Shown: positions 1 to 9,026 of the stretch, one piece after another
How the letters are laid out: the number at the start of each line of letters is the position of its first letter
How positions within the stretch are numbered: position 1 is the stretch's first letter
Origin: Catenibacillus scindens
Lineage (GTDB): Bacteria > Bacillota > Clostridia > Lachnospirales > Lachnospiraceae
Length of the DNA: 64,000 nucleotides
NCBI RefSeq assembly: GCF_014202115.1
Contig: NZ_JACHFW010000006.1
Location: 1-64,000 of the forward strand
Reading direction: 5' to 3'
Program-made: the position numbers and the translations under genes
Notes under the pieces: model-generated
The model's input: only the letters and a program-made list of their open reading frames with translations
Told to the model about the DNA's origin: nothing
The model's database searches: none

Positions 1-116
1 TCGCCAATAATCCCTACGTTTTCGGCATCTTTATCCATATACCGAAAAATGACGCTATAACCGGTAGGTGACAGGTAATCTCTCACAATTTCCGGACTTT
101 TATGCGCTGTATTCAT
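1..116 (-). CDS. possible partial coding region running off the left edge
   Basis: A minus-strand reading frame opens with ATG at 114-116 (MNTAHKSPEIVRDYL...) and stays open to the window edge, 38 codons. The upstream ribosome-binding site is weak (GGAAATAG), and the fragment matches no family I recognise. A different frame just upstream also reads as plausible protein ending in ...LKGLEIDEYSA and a stop. The region could therefore hold the end of one small gene and the start of another, or a degraded gene. Nothing else is seen in 117-275, downstream of the AraC gene. Confidence 0.2.
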   Translation of the reverse strand, partial: MNTAHKSPEIVRDYLSPTGYSVIFRYMDKDAENVGIIG

Positions 117-275
117 CTATTTCCAGTCCTTTTAACACGTCTATCTGTCGTTTGCCAAAATACTCTCTCAGACAGTTTCATTGTATCACTAAAAAAGGAA
201 GGAGAGGCTTTCATGATATTACCCTTTCCTTTCAAAATATGACAGCCTAAGCTACGGCATTGCAGCCGCCCAAAC

Positions 276-2660
276 TTAACGGCTCAAAACAATCAGGCGT
301 ATTTCATGAGCCTGGAGCGTTTCTGTAAGATTCAATGTGCCTTCATGGCACTGGATCTTTTCGCCTTCGATCCTTGGCGTACACATCCGGCGCAGATATT
401 CTGCTTCTGACCGGCTGGATATCTCCTGCCCGAGCTGATACCACATTCCTAAAACATTGCCGTACTGAGGGCTGATCCGATAGCGGCGCAGCTCCCACAC
501 GCCATTCTCCATATTGACCATGGTCATATGAATGGTCAGCTCCAACTGGTTTTCATAGAGATGATCAAGATCTTTCAGTTTCAGGTCGCTTTCTCTGCGC
601 AGATAATACGTCTGTCCAATGGCCTTATAATTAAAGCATAAAATCTTATACCGGCCGTTTCTGTCCGCAGTGATCATATATCCGTCGCCGCGGGCCACAA
701 GCATCTGATCCATAAACGACATAAATTGAAGGGCGTAAAAGCATGGTTTGACAATGCCCTCCTTGGTCAGCAGCCCGGCAGCTCCAATCAGCGTCTTCGG
801 GGAATCGTAGTAATCGGAATCCTGATCGCTGAGCAGGCTGTACGCGCACATCCAGGCGCCTTCCAGATTATCAGTCATGTTTTTCAGCATCAAGGCCGCC
901 TTACCGCAGCTATCATTATAAAAAGTTCGCTGGGACAGACTCATATTCCACTCCATAATATACAAGGGAATATGCTCAATCCCCCATGACCGGGCCATCT
1001 CCCTGTAATGCTCCAGCTCTATGGCTATGAACCGGGTGTGGGGCCGGATCGCTGATCCCAGAACGTCATTTTCATCAATGTGACAATATGGGAATGTATA
1101 GATGGATATAAAATCCGGCGGCCAGGGAAGCTCTGCGGCTTTCTCAAGAAATTCCCTGACAGGCACGTGCATATTTCCAAGAACAAAACCGGCGCCGCCT
1201 ACCATAATTTCCGGAATATAGCCTTTAATGATCCCTGCCGCGGCCTCAAACACTTTGGTATAATCATAATCTTCCATCACCGTTACAATGGCGTTGGCGT
1301 AGGCCTCTCCTGGGTCAAACCATACGTTAAACATCCAGTGCCCCACATTTTCCTCCCCATACCGCCGGATCACATGCTTCATGAACAGATTCAGGACTTT
1401 TTCAAATTCCTTCTGGCTTTCATAGACTTTCTTCCGCTCCGAGGTAAAAATGGCCCGGTCAAAATCTTTAAGTGTACTTTTAGGCCGGTCACCAAGGTCG
1501 ATCACCGGAATAATGTTGTGATCAATGAGAAAATCAAGGACTTCATCAACACGGGCAAAATTCAGCGTCTGAAACGTATGGTTTTCCCTCAGCTTCATAT
1601 CCCACCCGAAGAGATTGTCCACCTGCCCGTATTCAAAAGGAATGTTTTCACAGGCAAAGCAGATTTGGCGCTGAATGCGGGCTGAGAGAATATCTTTGGC
1701 ATCGCCGAGATGGATCGCCTTTGTCCAGATCTTACGACAAGCCCGGCGTCCTTCCCCGTCCTCCCGGATATATTTTTCCAGCTTTTTATCTGTTTTTTCC
1801 AGCGCCTTTTTTTCCAGATAATTTTCAATCACTTCCCTGCTCCCGGCTTCCGGAATATCCACCCTGGTCTTTGTCTCTTTTTTGGCCGATTCTTTATATT
1901 CCGTGGGCGTCATCTGATATACTGACTTAAACACCCGGTTAAACAGAGACGGGCTGGCAAAACCATTATCAACGGCAATCCTTGTCATAGGTTTGTCAGA
2001 ATAGAGAAGATCCTCAATGGCATGGTGCAGCCGTATATTATTCATATACTGGACAAAATTCATACCGGATATTTTTTTAAAATATTTGGAAAAGGACGTC
2101 TCGGACATATACATTTTGTCAGCCATTTCCTTTAAAGTCACCGGGCGGAAATAATTTGCGTTCATATACTGAAGCATTTCTTCCCGCTCAAACCGGCTTT
2201 TTCTGCTCCACTGGTTTTCCATACCGGTGACAAGAAAATGTTCGGCCAGACATCCCACCAGTTTATAGTAGAGACTTTTCTTCATATAATTTTCCGATTC
2301 ACTGACTTTCCACACGTCTAAAATCTCATCCAGTATGGATGTCAGCATTCGGTACTCATCAGAATCACTGACCGCGGAATTGCACCAGAACAGGGCAAAG
2401 TCACTGCCAAGATCTTCCAAAAGCGGCCTGTACTCCAGAGAAATACGGCAGAACCACCAGGATTCCCTGCCGGCATCTTTGCCCTTCATAATGCAGTGCC
2501 GGTTATTGGAATTCACCATAATGATATCGTTGGCTCCCAGTGCATACTCTTTGTCATTGATCTGCACACATGCCTGACCCTCCAGCATATAAATCATTTC
2601 CACATCCATATGTCTGTGAACCTGCGGCTGTTCTCTGTTTAAAATCTCTACCTCCAGCAT
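276..2660 (-). CDS. AraC-family regulator fused to a GH39-like domain (copy 1)
   Basis: A predicted one-component transcription factor of about 794 aa. It has an N-terminal cupin-like sensing domain (~1-140), two AraC helix-turn-helix motifs (~160-260, ending in the typical GFASPSLFNRVFK...MTPTEY pattern) and a long C-terminal TIM-barrel domain (~345-780) resembling GH39 beta-xylosidases. A nucleophile-like Glu is present (LYIMEWN, ~E570), but where GH39 enzymes carry WNEPN with the acid/base Glu this protein has VWFDPGE, so it probably binds rather than cleaves a sugar. I chose ATG 2660 because GGAGG lies 8 nt upstream; the longer frame to 2690 has no such site. It lies downstream of, and co-directional with, the glycyl radical enzyme and its activase, so it probably regulates them. 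Sugar ligand unknown. Confidence 0.85.
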   Translation of the reverse strand: MLEVEILNREQPQVHRHMDVEMIYMLEGQACVQINDKEYALGANDIIMVNSNNRHCIMKGKDAGRESWWFCRISLEYRPLLEDLGSDFALFWCNSAVSDSDEYRMLTSILDEILDVWKVSESENYMKKSLYYKLVGCLAEHFLVTGMENQWSRKSRFEREEMLQYMNANYFRPVTLKEMADKMYMSETSFSKYFKKISGMNFVQYMNNIRLHHAIEDLLYSDKPMTRIAVDNGFASPSLFNRVFKSVYQMTPTEYKESAKKETKTRVDIPEAGSREVIENYLEKKALEKTDKKLEKYIREDGEGRRACRKIWTKAIHLGDAKDILSARIQRQICFACENIPFEYGQVDNLFGWDMKLRENHTFQTLNFARVDEVLDFLIDHNIIPVIDLGDRPKSTLKDFDRAIFTSERKKVYESQKEFEKVLNLFMKHVIRRYGEENVGHWMFNVWFDPGEAYANAIVTVMEDYDYTKVFEAAAGIIKGYIPEIMVGGAGFVLGNMHVPVREFLEKAAELPWPPDFISIYTFPYCHIDENDVLGSAIRPHTRFIAIELEHYREMARSWGIEHIPLYIMEWNMSLSQRTFYNDSCGKAALMLKNMTDNLEGAWMCAYSLLSDQDSDYYDSPKTLIGAAGLLTKEGIVKPCFYALQFMSFMDQMLVARGDGYMITADRNGRYKILCFNYKAIGQTYYLRRESDLKLKDLDHLYENQLELTIHMTMVNMENGVWELRRYRISPQYGNVLGMWYQLGQEISSRSEAEYLRRMCTPRIEGEKIQCHEGTLNLTETLQAHEIRLIVLSR

Positions 2661-2781
2661 ATGCCATACCTCCATTTTTATCCAGGACACGGATCAAAGT
2701 TATCTTTTTAAAGTATAGCATACTCCATGGCCGCTTACAAAACCTTTCCCCGAAACAGCCCCGCGGCGGCAGAAAAATGTC

Positions 2782-5175
2782 TTATCGGACAGCCTCGTTC
2801 TGAGTTCTCGCCAGAATTTCATCCTGCAGTCTCTGGGTCAGTTGAACATAATAAGCACTGTATCCGGCCACACGAACCATCAGGTCTTCATGATTCTCCG
2901 GATGAACTCTGGCGTCCAGCAGTTCCTTTTCATCCACAATATTAAACTGGATGTGCTTTCCGCCATAGGAGAAATATGTGCGGATCATTGCCGCGAGTTT
3001 GGACAGATCCCGGTCATCTCTCACCGCTGCCGGCTGAAATTTCATGTTGAAAAGTACAGCCTGGTAGCTGTCCTGAGGAATTTTAATCGCGCTGCGAATC
3101 ACTGCCAGCGGCCCGTTCACATCCTGTCCCCGCATCGGCGATGCTCCGGCATCGGCCAGTGTTTCCCCACAAAAACGCCCGTCAGGCGTCGCCCCGGTCA
3201 TGGCTCCGCCCGGCGCGTGTCCAAAAATAGATACGGCGGAGGAACGGTAAATGGTTCCTGTCACGCATTTCATTTCATGGCAGTATTCATCAAAGCAGGC
3301 GTACATATCGCCCACCATTTTATCCACGCCATCAATATCATTGCCGTATTTTTCCGCTTCCAGGCACATCTTCTGCAGATCCTCATACCCTTTCCAGTTG
3401 GCGTCCATAGCCGCTTTTAACTGGGAAAGCGTCACTTTACGCTCCTCATATACCAGTTTTTTCACCGCGTACAGGGCATTTCCAAGATTCACAAGACCTA
3501 CCGGGCAGATAACTCCCGCATTCTCAAAAGGCATCTGTTTAATCTGGTAATCAATCCCATCTTCAATACCTCTGTACATAAAAGCGGTTTTAACCGGCTC
3601 AGGGAAGTTTCTCTGCATGGAGGTGATCATCAGGTTGCAGTACTGGGACATAAGATAAATAAAATATTTAAATTCATCTTTAAATGCCGCTTCAAATTCT
3701 TCATAGTCGGTCCACTGATCCAGATCTCCCGCATCGTGGCCCAAAACCATACCGTCTTTAATGCCATGATTAAGAAAAACGTCCAGGCACATAGGCGTTA
3801 CAAACATGCAGGCCGTCATTGTCCTGGATTTTCCGGGGAGATTGACGTCAATGCATCCGGTAAGTACATAATCTCTGGCGTCTTTAATATCCACACCGTT
3901 TATTGTCAGGTACTTAATATAGGATTTATCGCCTACAAAAGCCGGCATGCTCAGGCCCATACGGACACATTCCAACCCCATTTCCAGGAGATCTTCCGGC
4001 GTACTCTCAGCCACCCGGAGAGTGACTGTCGGATGGGCGCCCGGACATTCCCGCAGCGCTTTCAAGATAAGATAGCTCAATGGATTGGCTGCGTCTGATC
4101 CATCCGGCTTTACACCGCCGATAACAATATTGTGCCATTTGGCTTCACCGTTGGTCTGGTCCCGGTTGTCCTTACTTTGGATCGTTCCCAGATGATAATC
4201 TTTAATGCGGAGCAGTTCAAAAAGTTCCAGAACATCTTCATCTGTAATGCGGCCAGCTTCAATATCTTTCTTATAGTAAGGATAAAAAATCTGATCCAGA
4301 CGTCCCATACCCAGCGCCACATTGGGGCAGGCTACTGTAAGGAAGATAAACCAATACATCTGTACAGCTTCACGGAATGTGCGGGCCGGATAGCGGGGTA
4401 CCCGGCGGCAGATTTCTTCCATCTGAAGAAGCTGCGCCTTCCAACCCTCATCGGTTTCTGTCTTTGCCATTTTCCCGGCAAGATCCGCCATTCTTTCTGC
4501 GTACAGGCATATGCCTTCCAGACTTTTCTTCATACATTTGATATAAATATAGCGGTCGTATTCTTCCGTTGTCTCAAAAGAAAGTTTTTCCATTTCCCGG
4601 TCGCACTGATTCATCATCTCTTCCAGGCCGGTTTTAAGGGCGCTTTCGTAGTCCAGGCAGACAAGAGCCTGAGCCGGGGTAAGATTGAGCCCTCCCTGAG
4701 CGCCGCACTGTAGGGTCTGGCGGCCATGCTCAAGCCCCTCCCATTTTACAAGGGCCATTCCAGAGCGAAGGAAAGGCATGAGGAAGGAATCTTCAGAAAG
4801 AACTTCGGCAATACCGTCGTTAAGGCCATAGGGAGGAACGCTCTCATTGAGCTTAAACAGTTCTTCTTCATCCCCGTAAAATCCATAGCCGTCTTTTTTA
4901 AGTTCATCAATTTCATAGCGGTTCCATATGCCATTGGCATAATCAATCTCAAGACCGCCAGGGCAGGCAGCCCCATTTCCCGCAAGAATATCCCCCTTTT
5001 CGATAAATACGGGAATTCTGGCCATAATGTTATAAAAGGCCTGTGTCCGGCATTTGATCATCGGCTGACCGGTCATCTCTCTGTAAGTTTCCTGGATAAT
5101 CCGGTAAGTTTCCATAGACACTGATGTTTTTTTGCGCATATTGGCATACAGTTTTTTAATGTTTTCTCTCATCAT
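2782..5175 (-). CDS. glycyl radical enzyme of unassigned substrate (PFL/dehydratase superfamily)
   Basis: An oxygen-sensitive cytoplasmic radical enzyme of about 797 aa (799 from an upstream GTG; numbering here follows that longer form). The C-terminal glycyl radical loop RVAGYSA has Gly773, and the thiyl-radical Cys443 sits in TGCIDVN. Pyruvate formate-lyase has Cys-Cys here, and known dehydratases and lyases (glycerol dehydratase, CutC, HypD, IslA) have Cys-x-Glu. This protein has Cys-x-Asp, so it is not PFL and does not fit the usual motif of the dehydratase group. Its dedicated activase lies 60 nt upstream in the same direction, and an AraC-GH39 regulator follows. The start is probably ATG 5175 or 5172, behind AGAGGTG. 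The sugar-linked neighbours suggest a carbohydrate-derived substrate, which is inference only. Confidence 0.9.
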   Translation of the reverse strand: MMRENIKKLYANMRKKTSVSMETYRIIQETYREMTGQPMIKCRTQAFYNIMARIPVFIEKGDILAGNGAACPGGLEIDYANGIWNRYEIDELKKDGYGFYGDEEELFKLNESVPPYGLNDGIAEVLSEDSFLMPFLRSGMALVKWEGLEHGRQTLQCGAQGGLNLTPAQALVCLDYESALKTGLEEMMNQCDREMEKLSFETTEEYDRYIYIKCMKKSLEGICLYAERMADLAGKMAKTETDEGWKAQLLQMEEICRRVPRYPARTFREAVQMYWFIFLTVACPNVALGMGRLDQIFYPYYKKDIEAGRITDEDVLELFELLRIKDYHLGTIQSKDNRDQTNGEAKWHNIVIGGVKPDGSDAANPLSYLILKALRECPGAHPTVTLRVAESTPEDLLEMGLECVRMGLSMPAFVGDKSYIKYLTINGVDIKDARDYVLTGCIDVNLPGKSRTMTACMFVTPMCLDVFLNHGIKDGMVLGHDAGDLDQWTDYEEFEAAFKDEFKYFIYLMSQYCNLMITSMQRNFPEPVKTAFMYRGIEDGIDYQIKQMPFENAGVICPVGLVNLGNALYAVKKLVYEERKVTLSQLKAAMDANWKGYEDLQKMCLEAEKYGNDIDGVDKMVGDMYACFDEYCHEMKCVTGTIYRSSAVSIFGHAPGGAMTGATPDGRFCGETLADAGASPMRGQDVNGPLAVIRSAIKIPQDSYQAVLFNMKFQPAAVRDDRDLSKLAAMIRTYFSYGGKHIQFNIVDEKELLDARVHPENHEDLMVRVAGYSAYYVQLTQRLQDEILARTQNEAVR

Positions 5176-5237
5176 CTTCACCTCTGATTTTTAAAACTCC
5201 CAGGGCAAAAAACTTTCGTCCCGGCACTGTTTTTATA

Positions 5238-6152
5238 TTACATAGAACCGCCGATCTGTGCGGCAATCCCATAGTTTTCCATCCATGTTTTGATCTGAGC
5301 CATCTGTTCCTCTTCCGGCTTTGAAAAAATATTCTGCCGCTCCCATTCCAGCCGTTCTTCCTTGGCTGTGCCAAAATTGTGATAAGGCAGCAGATGAACC
5401 GGCACCGACAGATCAAGCTTCTCTTTAATAAACCGCGCTGTTTTTTCAATATTATCTTTTCCGTCATTACATCCCGGGACAACAGGTATCCGTATAACCA
5501 TTTTTTTCTTCATATTATGGCAGAGAATCCGGGCATTTTTTAATATTTTTTCATTGGATACGCCGGTCAGCTTCCGGTGGAGGTTTTCGTCCATGGCTTT
5601 GATATCAAAAAGGACTAAATCCGCCAAAGCCAGCGTCCGCCTCAGATTTTCCTCATCGGTATATCCGCTTGTTTCCACCGCCGTGTGAATCCCTGCCTTA
5701 TGGCACCGCTCCATAAATTCTCTGGCAAACTCCCCATAGATCAGCGGTTCGCCTCCGCTTAAAGTGACGCCGCCGCCGGAACTTTCATAAAACATCCGGT
5801 CTTTTTCCACAATTTCCATCAGTTCACCGGCCGATATCTTTTTTCCTGAAATCTCCCGGGCGCCGGAAGGGCAGACTTTCACGCACACGCCGCAGGCCGC
5901 GCACTTTGTCCGGTCATTGACCGATTTGCCGTCTTTAATCACAACTGCGCCCCTGGGGCACGCCTGTACACATATGCCGCAGCCGGTACACCGCTCTTTG
6001 TAAAACAGCAGTTCCGGCGCCGCTTTGTGAGATTCAGGATTATGGCACCACAAGCATTTTAACGGACATCCCTTAAAAAAAATGGTGGTGCGTATTCCCG
6101 GCCCGTCATGAAGGCTAAAACTTTGTATATTAAATATCATCGCTTCATCCAT
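5238..6152 (-). CDS. glycyl radical enzyme activase (radical SAM)
   Basis: A 304-aa radical SAM protein that would generate the glycyl radical on the enzyme encoded just downstream, using S-adenosylmethionine and an electron. The SAM-cluster motif CxxxCxxC is Cys29-Cys33-Cys36 (GCPLKCLWCHN). Two ferredoxin-type 4Fe-4S motifs follow (Cys55/58/61/65 and Cys84/87/90/94), as in activases of the dehydratase-type glycyl radical enzymes but not in PflA, which lacks this insert. The SAM-binding GGEP motif is present (TLSGGEPL). The start at 6152 is supported by GAGGAGG. It is the first gene of the activase-enzyme-regulator group and fixes the neighbour as a true glycyl radical enzyme. Confidence 0.93.
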   Translation of the reverse strand: MDEAMIFNIQSFSLHDGPGIRTTIFFKGCPLKCLWCHNPESHKAAPELLFYKERCTGCGICVQACPRGAVVIKDGKSVNDRTKCAACGVCVKVCPSGAREISGKKISAGELMEIVEKDRMFYESSGGGVTLSGGEPLIYGEFAREFMERCHKAGIHTAVETSGYTDEENLRRTLALADLVLFDIKAMDENLHRKLTGVSNEKILKNARILCHNMKKKMVIRIPVVPGCNDGKDNIEKTARFIKEKLDLSVPVHLLPYHNFGTAKEERLEWERQNIFSKPEEEQMAQIKTWMENYGIAAQIGGSM

Positions 6153-6572
6153 AAATCACTCCTCCTCATTGGCGAAGATTTTGATCCGGCGCTCAAGCTT
6201 TGCGGCGCTTTTGCTTTTATGGCGCGAAACACTGTTTTCCGGGCAAAAAACAAAAAAGCACCGACAAGACCTGATGGCCTGTCCGCGCTCTGGACCGTTC
6301 TCACACTTTCGTGTTCACTATATTGACTTTTTAAAACCTTGTCCATAGATTTATTGGTGGAGATTTTCTTATCGCCTTTTGTGATTTAATTATATATAAT
6401 AACTGCGGATTCGTATAGATAATTTTTAATCATATAGTTTTCAATATTTGTTTTAGATCCTCCCCAGGCAAAAAAATATTATATAATTATGTCGTTTCCT
6501 GCGCCGGTTTTTGCTGTGCCAAGCACAGATTTTCACCCGCAAAAATCGCGCGCATCCCCGGAAGGTTTCTGT
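6153..6572. other. intergenic region upstream of the glycyl radical operon
   Basis: About 420 nt with no convincing gene. 6360-6480 is AT-rich and would hold the promoter for the minus-strand activase operon. A weak candidate on the minus strand is TTGAAA (6438-6443) with TATCTA (6416-6421), spaced 16 nt. No clear operator palindrome was seen. Confidence 0.35.
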
Positions 6573-6612
6573 AAAAGGCCAGGCGCCCTTTTATTAGAGT
6601 GCCTGGCCTTTA
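6573..6612 (-). terminator. terminator of the GH3 gene
   Basis: An inverted repeat with arms AAAGGCCAGGC and GCCTGGCCTTT around a ~15-nt loop, 30 nt after the stop of the minus-strand GH3 gene. The 3' arm ends in T residues on the minus strand. Consistent with a Rho-independent terminator. Confidence 0.7.
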
Positions 6613-6642
6613 TCAAAATTCAGGAAAACGGCATAAGGAGGA

Positions 6643-8844
6643 TCAGAACTTTACAACAATCTCCTGGCAGATACACTCCCTGGAGTTTGCACCGACATAG
6701 ATATTAAATTTTCCGTCTTCCAGACAATACTTCCCATGATTATCATAAAAACCCATATCCGACTTATACAGCTTTATGGCAACATTTTTCCTTTCACCAG
6801 GATCGAGGGATACTTTGGAAAAGCCTTTAAGTTCCCGCACAGGACGCACAAGAGATGCCGCAACATCCTGCATATACATTTGCACCGTTTCCACTCCCGG
6901 ATATTTCCCTGTATTTTCCACATTCACTGATACATCGATAAAATCACCTTTATCGTCAATTTTTAAATCGCTGTAAACATAGGTCGTATAGCTCAAACCG
7001 TAGCCGAAAGGATACAGAGCCTCAAAAGGAGCGTCAAGGTAGCGGGATGAAAACTTGCTGCTGCTTCCCGGACGTCCCGTATTCGGATGATTGTAGTATA
7101 TCGGGCACTGACCTGTGACATAAGGAAAGGAAACCGACAGACGCCCTGTGGGATTATATTCTCCAAAGAGTACATCTGCCACCGCATTACCCATCTGAAT
7201 ACCCAGGTGCCATGCTTCGACAATGACCGGCAGATTTTCGTTTTCCCAGCCAAGAGCCAGAGGCCTGCCATTCATAAGCACAGTAACCACAGGCTTATTT
7301 CCTTTCAGAAGTTTTTGCAGGAGGTCTCTCTGTTTTCCAGGAAGGGTAATATCCGTTTTTGAAGCAGCTTCACCAGACATAGCAACCAGCTCTCCCAGAA
7401 CCGCGACAATAACGTCTCCATCCTCTAAAGCTTTTGAAATTTCATTTTCATTTAGATCCCCTTCCGGGCCTCCGCATGGATAATAAGAAATATTGGCTCC
7501 GGCATTGCGCAGGCCGTCAAGAATGGACACGCAATCCTTCTTTTCCCAATTCATTCCCCAAGCTCCGATAATTTCTTCTTTCATATCGGCAAGATTACCT
7601 ACAAGACTGATCTTCTGGCCCTTTTTTAATGGGAGAATATTTCCTTCATTTTTCAAAAGGACAATAGATTTTTGTCCGGCTTCCCGGGTAAGCGCTTTAT
7701 GTTCTTCCGGAAGTATATCATAGCGGCTCATAGCTTCTTTAGATACATAAGGATGTTCAAACAGGCCCAGCCATACTTTTACAGATAATATTCTTTCAAC
7801 AGCCTCATCGATCACATCTAAGGAAACCCTGCCGTCAGCTACAGCTCCGGCCAGATATTTTAAAAAGATTCCTGTTCCCATATCCATATCCAGGCCGGCA
7901 TTTACCGCCTGGATACCAGCTTCCATGTCATCTTCCGCAATGCCATGATCGACACATTCCCTCACGGCATTGGCGTCACTGACGACAAAACCTTTAAAGC
8001 CAAACCTGTTTTTAAGAATCTCTCTCAGCGTGTACTTGTTAACAGTACACGGAACACCGTTCAGATCATTAAAGGCAGACATCACCGACGCCGCGCCTTC
8101 CTCTGCGGCTGCTTTAAAAGGAGGCATATATGTATTAAAAAGCATGGAAGCGGACATACTGACCGTATTGTAATCCCGACCGGATTCACAGGCGCCGTAT
8201 GCCACATAATGCTTAGGGCACGCCGCCACATAATTGTCCACACAGGAAAGATCCCCTTGAAGCCCCCGAACCTTCGCCCGGGCAAACTGCGAGGCAAGAT
8301 AAGGATCTTCCCCAGGCCCTTCACATACACGGCCCCATCGGGGATCATGGGCCACATCGATCATCGGCGCAAAATGCCAGTTAACTCCCTGTGTCCTTGA
8401 CTCTTTCGCAGCCATACCGGCTGTGCGTTCAAACAGATCCGGATCAAACGCTCCGGCTTCCGCAATAGCAATGGGATAAACAGAACGGAAGCCATGGATG
8501 ACATCCAATCCGATCAGAAGTGGAATACCAAGGCGGCTTTCTTCAACAGCAATCCTCTGAAGTTCATTTGCTATTTCCGGATCATGGAGCATCTCCCCGC
8601 CAACACGTCCGGCTCTGATATCATCTTCCTGATAATCTCTGTCAGCACTATTTATAATCTTTCCAAAATCCTCAAAAGAAATCTTCCCTTCGTCAAACAT
8701 TTTGACTAATTCAGGGAAAGGCAGATCAAAACCGCCGACAATGGATGGGGAAATGAGATTAAGCTGTCCCAGCTTTTCCTCAAGAGTCATCTGTGCAATC
8801 AATGTTTTTACCTTTTGTTTTTGTTCATCTGTTAAACGATACAT
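6643..8844 (-). CDS. glycoside hydrolase family 3 beta-glucosidase
   Basis: A predicted exo-acting beta-glucosidase (BglX-like) of 733 aa. It has the GH3 N-terminal TIM barrel, the C-terminal alpha/beta sandwich and a fibronectin III-like end domain. The nucleophile motif is GFVVSDANAV with Asp290, and the substrate-binding KHYVAYG motif is present (~211-217). There is no signal peptide, so it should act in the cytoplasm on imported glucosides. ATG 8844 (MYRLTDEQ) is chosen because AGGAGAAG precedes it at the right distance; the earlier ATG at 8862 has none. It lies downstream of a solute-binding lipoprotein and an esterase, separated by a hairpin terminator that may reduce its read-through expression. 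Confidence 0.92.
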   Translation of the reverse strand: MYRLTDEQKQKVKTLIAQMTLEEKLGQLNLISPSIVGGFDLPFPELVKMFDEGKISFEDFGKIINSADRDYQEDDIRAGRVGGEMLHDPEIANELQRIAVEESRLGIPLLIGLDVIHGFRSVYPIAIAEAGAFDPDLFERTAGMAAKESRTQGVNWHFAPMIDVAHDPRWGRVCEGPGEDPYLASQFARAKVRGLQGDLSCVDNYVAACPKHYVAYGACESGRDYNTVSMSASMLFNTYMPPFKAAAEEGAASVMSAFNDLNGVPCTVNKYTLREILKNRFGFKGFVVSDANAVRECVDHGIAEDDMEAGIQAVNAGLDMDMGTGIFLKYLAGAVADGRVSLDVIDEAVERILSVKVWLGLFEHPYVSKEAMSRYDILPEEHKALTREAGQKSIVLLKNEGNILPLKKGQKISLVGNLADMKEEIIGAWGMNWEKKDCVSILDGLRNAGANISYYPCGGPEGDLNENEISKALEDGDVIVAVLGELVAMSGEAASKTDITLPGKQRDLLQKLLKGNKPVVTVLMNGRPLALGWENENLPVIVEAWHLGIQMGNAVADVLFGEYNPTGRLSVSFPYVTGQCPIYYNHPNTGRPGSSSKFSSRYLDAPFEALYPFGYGLSYTTYVYSDLKIDDKGDFIDVSVNVENTGKYPGVETVQMYMQDVAASLVRPVRELKGFSKVSLDPGERKNVAIKLYKSDMGFYDNHGKYCLEDGKFNIYVGANSRECICQEIVVKF

Positions 8845-8896
8845 AAAATCTTCTCCTATCATTGAGCGGACGCAATCTTCTTATTTAGCCAAAAAG

Positions 8897-8960
8897 AAAA
8901 GACGACCCTGTCAAAATTCTATCTTCCGAAAAATTCTGATATTTAAGGGAATCGTCTTTT
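8897..8960 (-). terminator. terminator between the solute-binding protein and GH3 genes
   Basis: On the minus strand, AAAAGACGA...CCCT pairs with AGGG...CGTCTTTT, with a second hairpin inside, followed by a T-rich run. It sits after the stop of the lipoprotein gene and could act as a full or partial terminator ahead of GH3. Confidence 0.65.
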
Positions 8961-9026
8961 CCTCTTAGTTTTAAATCACATATCCCGAAGCAAGCGCATC
9001 CGCCTGACTTACCGCCTGCGGTCTTC

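Noticed and set aside
68-250. 60-codon plus-strand frame at the left edge
   Set aside because: No ribosome-binding site, low-complexity protein unlike any family, and it is antisense to better candidates.
1080-1685. 201-codon frame antisense to AraC-GH39 copy 1
   Set aside because: Lies wholly inside a gene with clear domains; the composition is a shadow of the opposite strand.
2782-5175. Pyruvate formate-lyase assignment
   Set aside because: Only one Cys at the active site (GCID, not CC), and the activase has the two extra ferredoxin clusters that PflA lacks.
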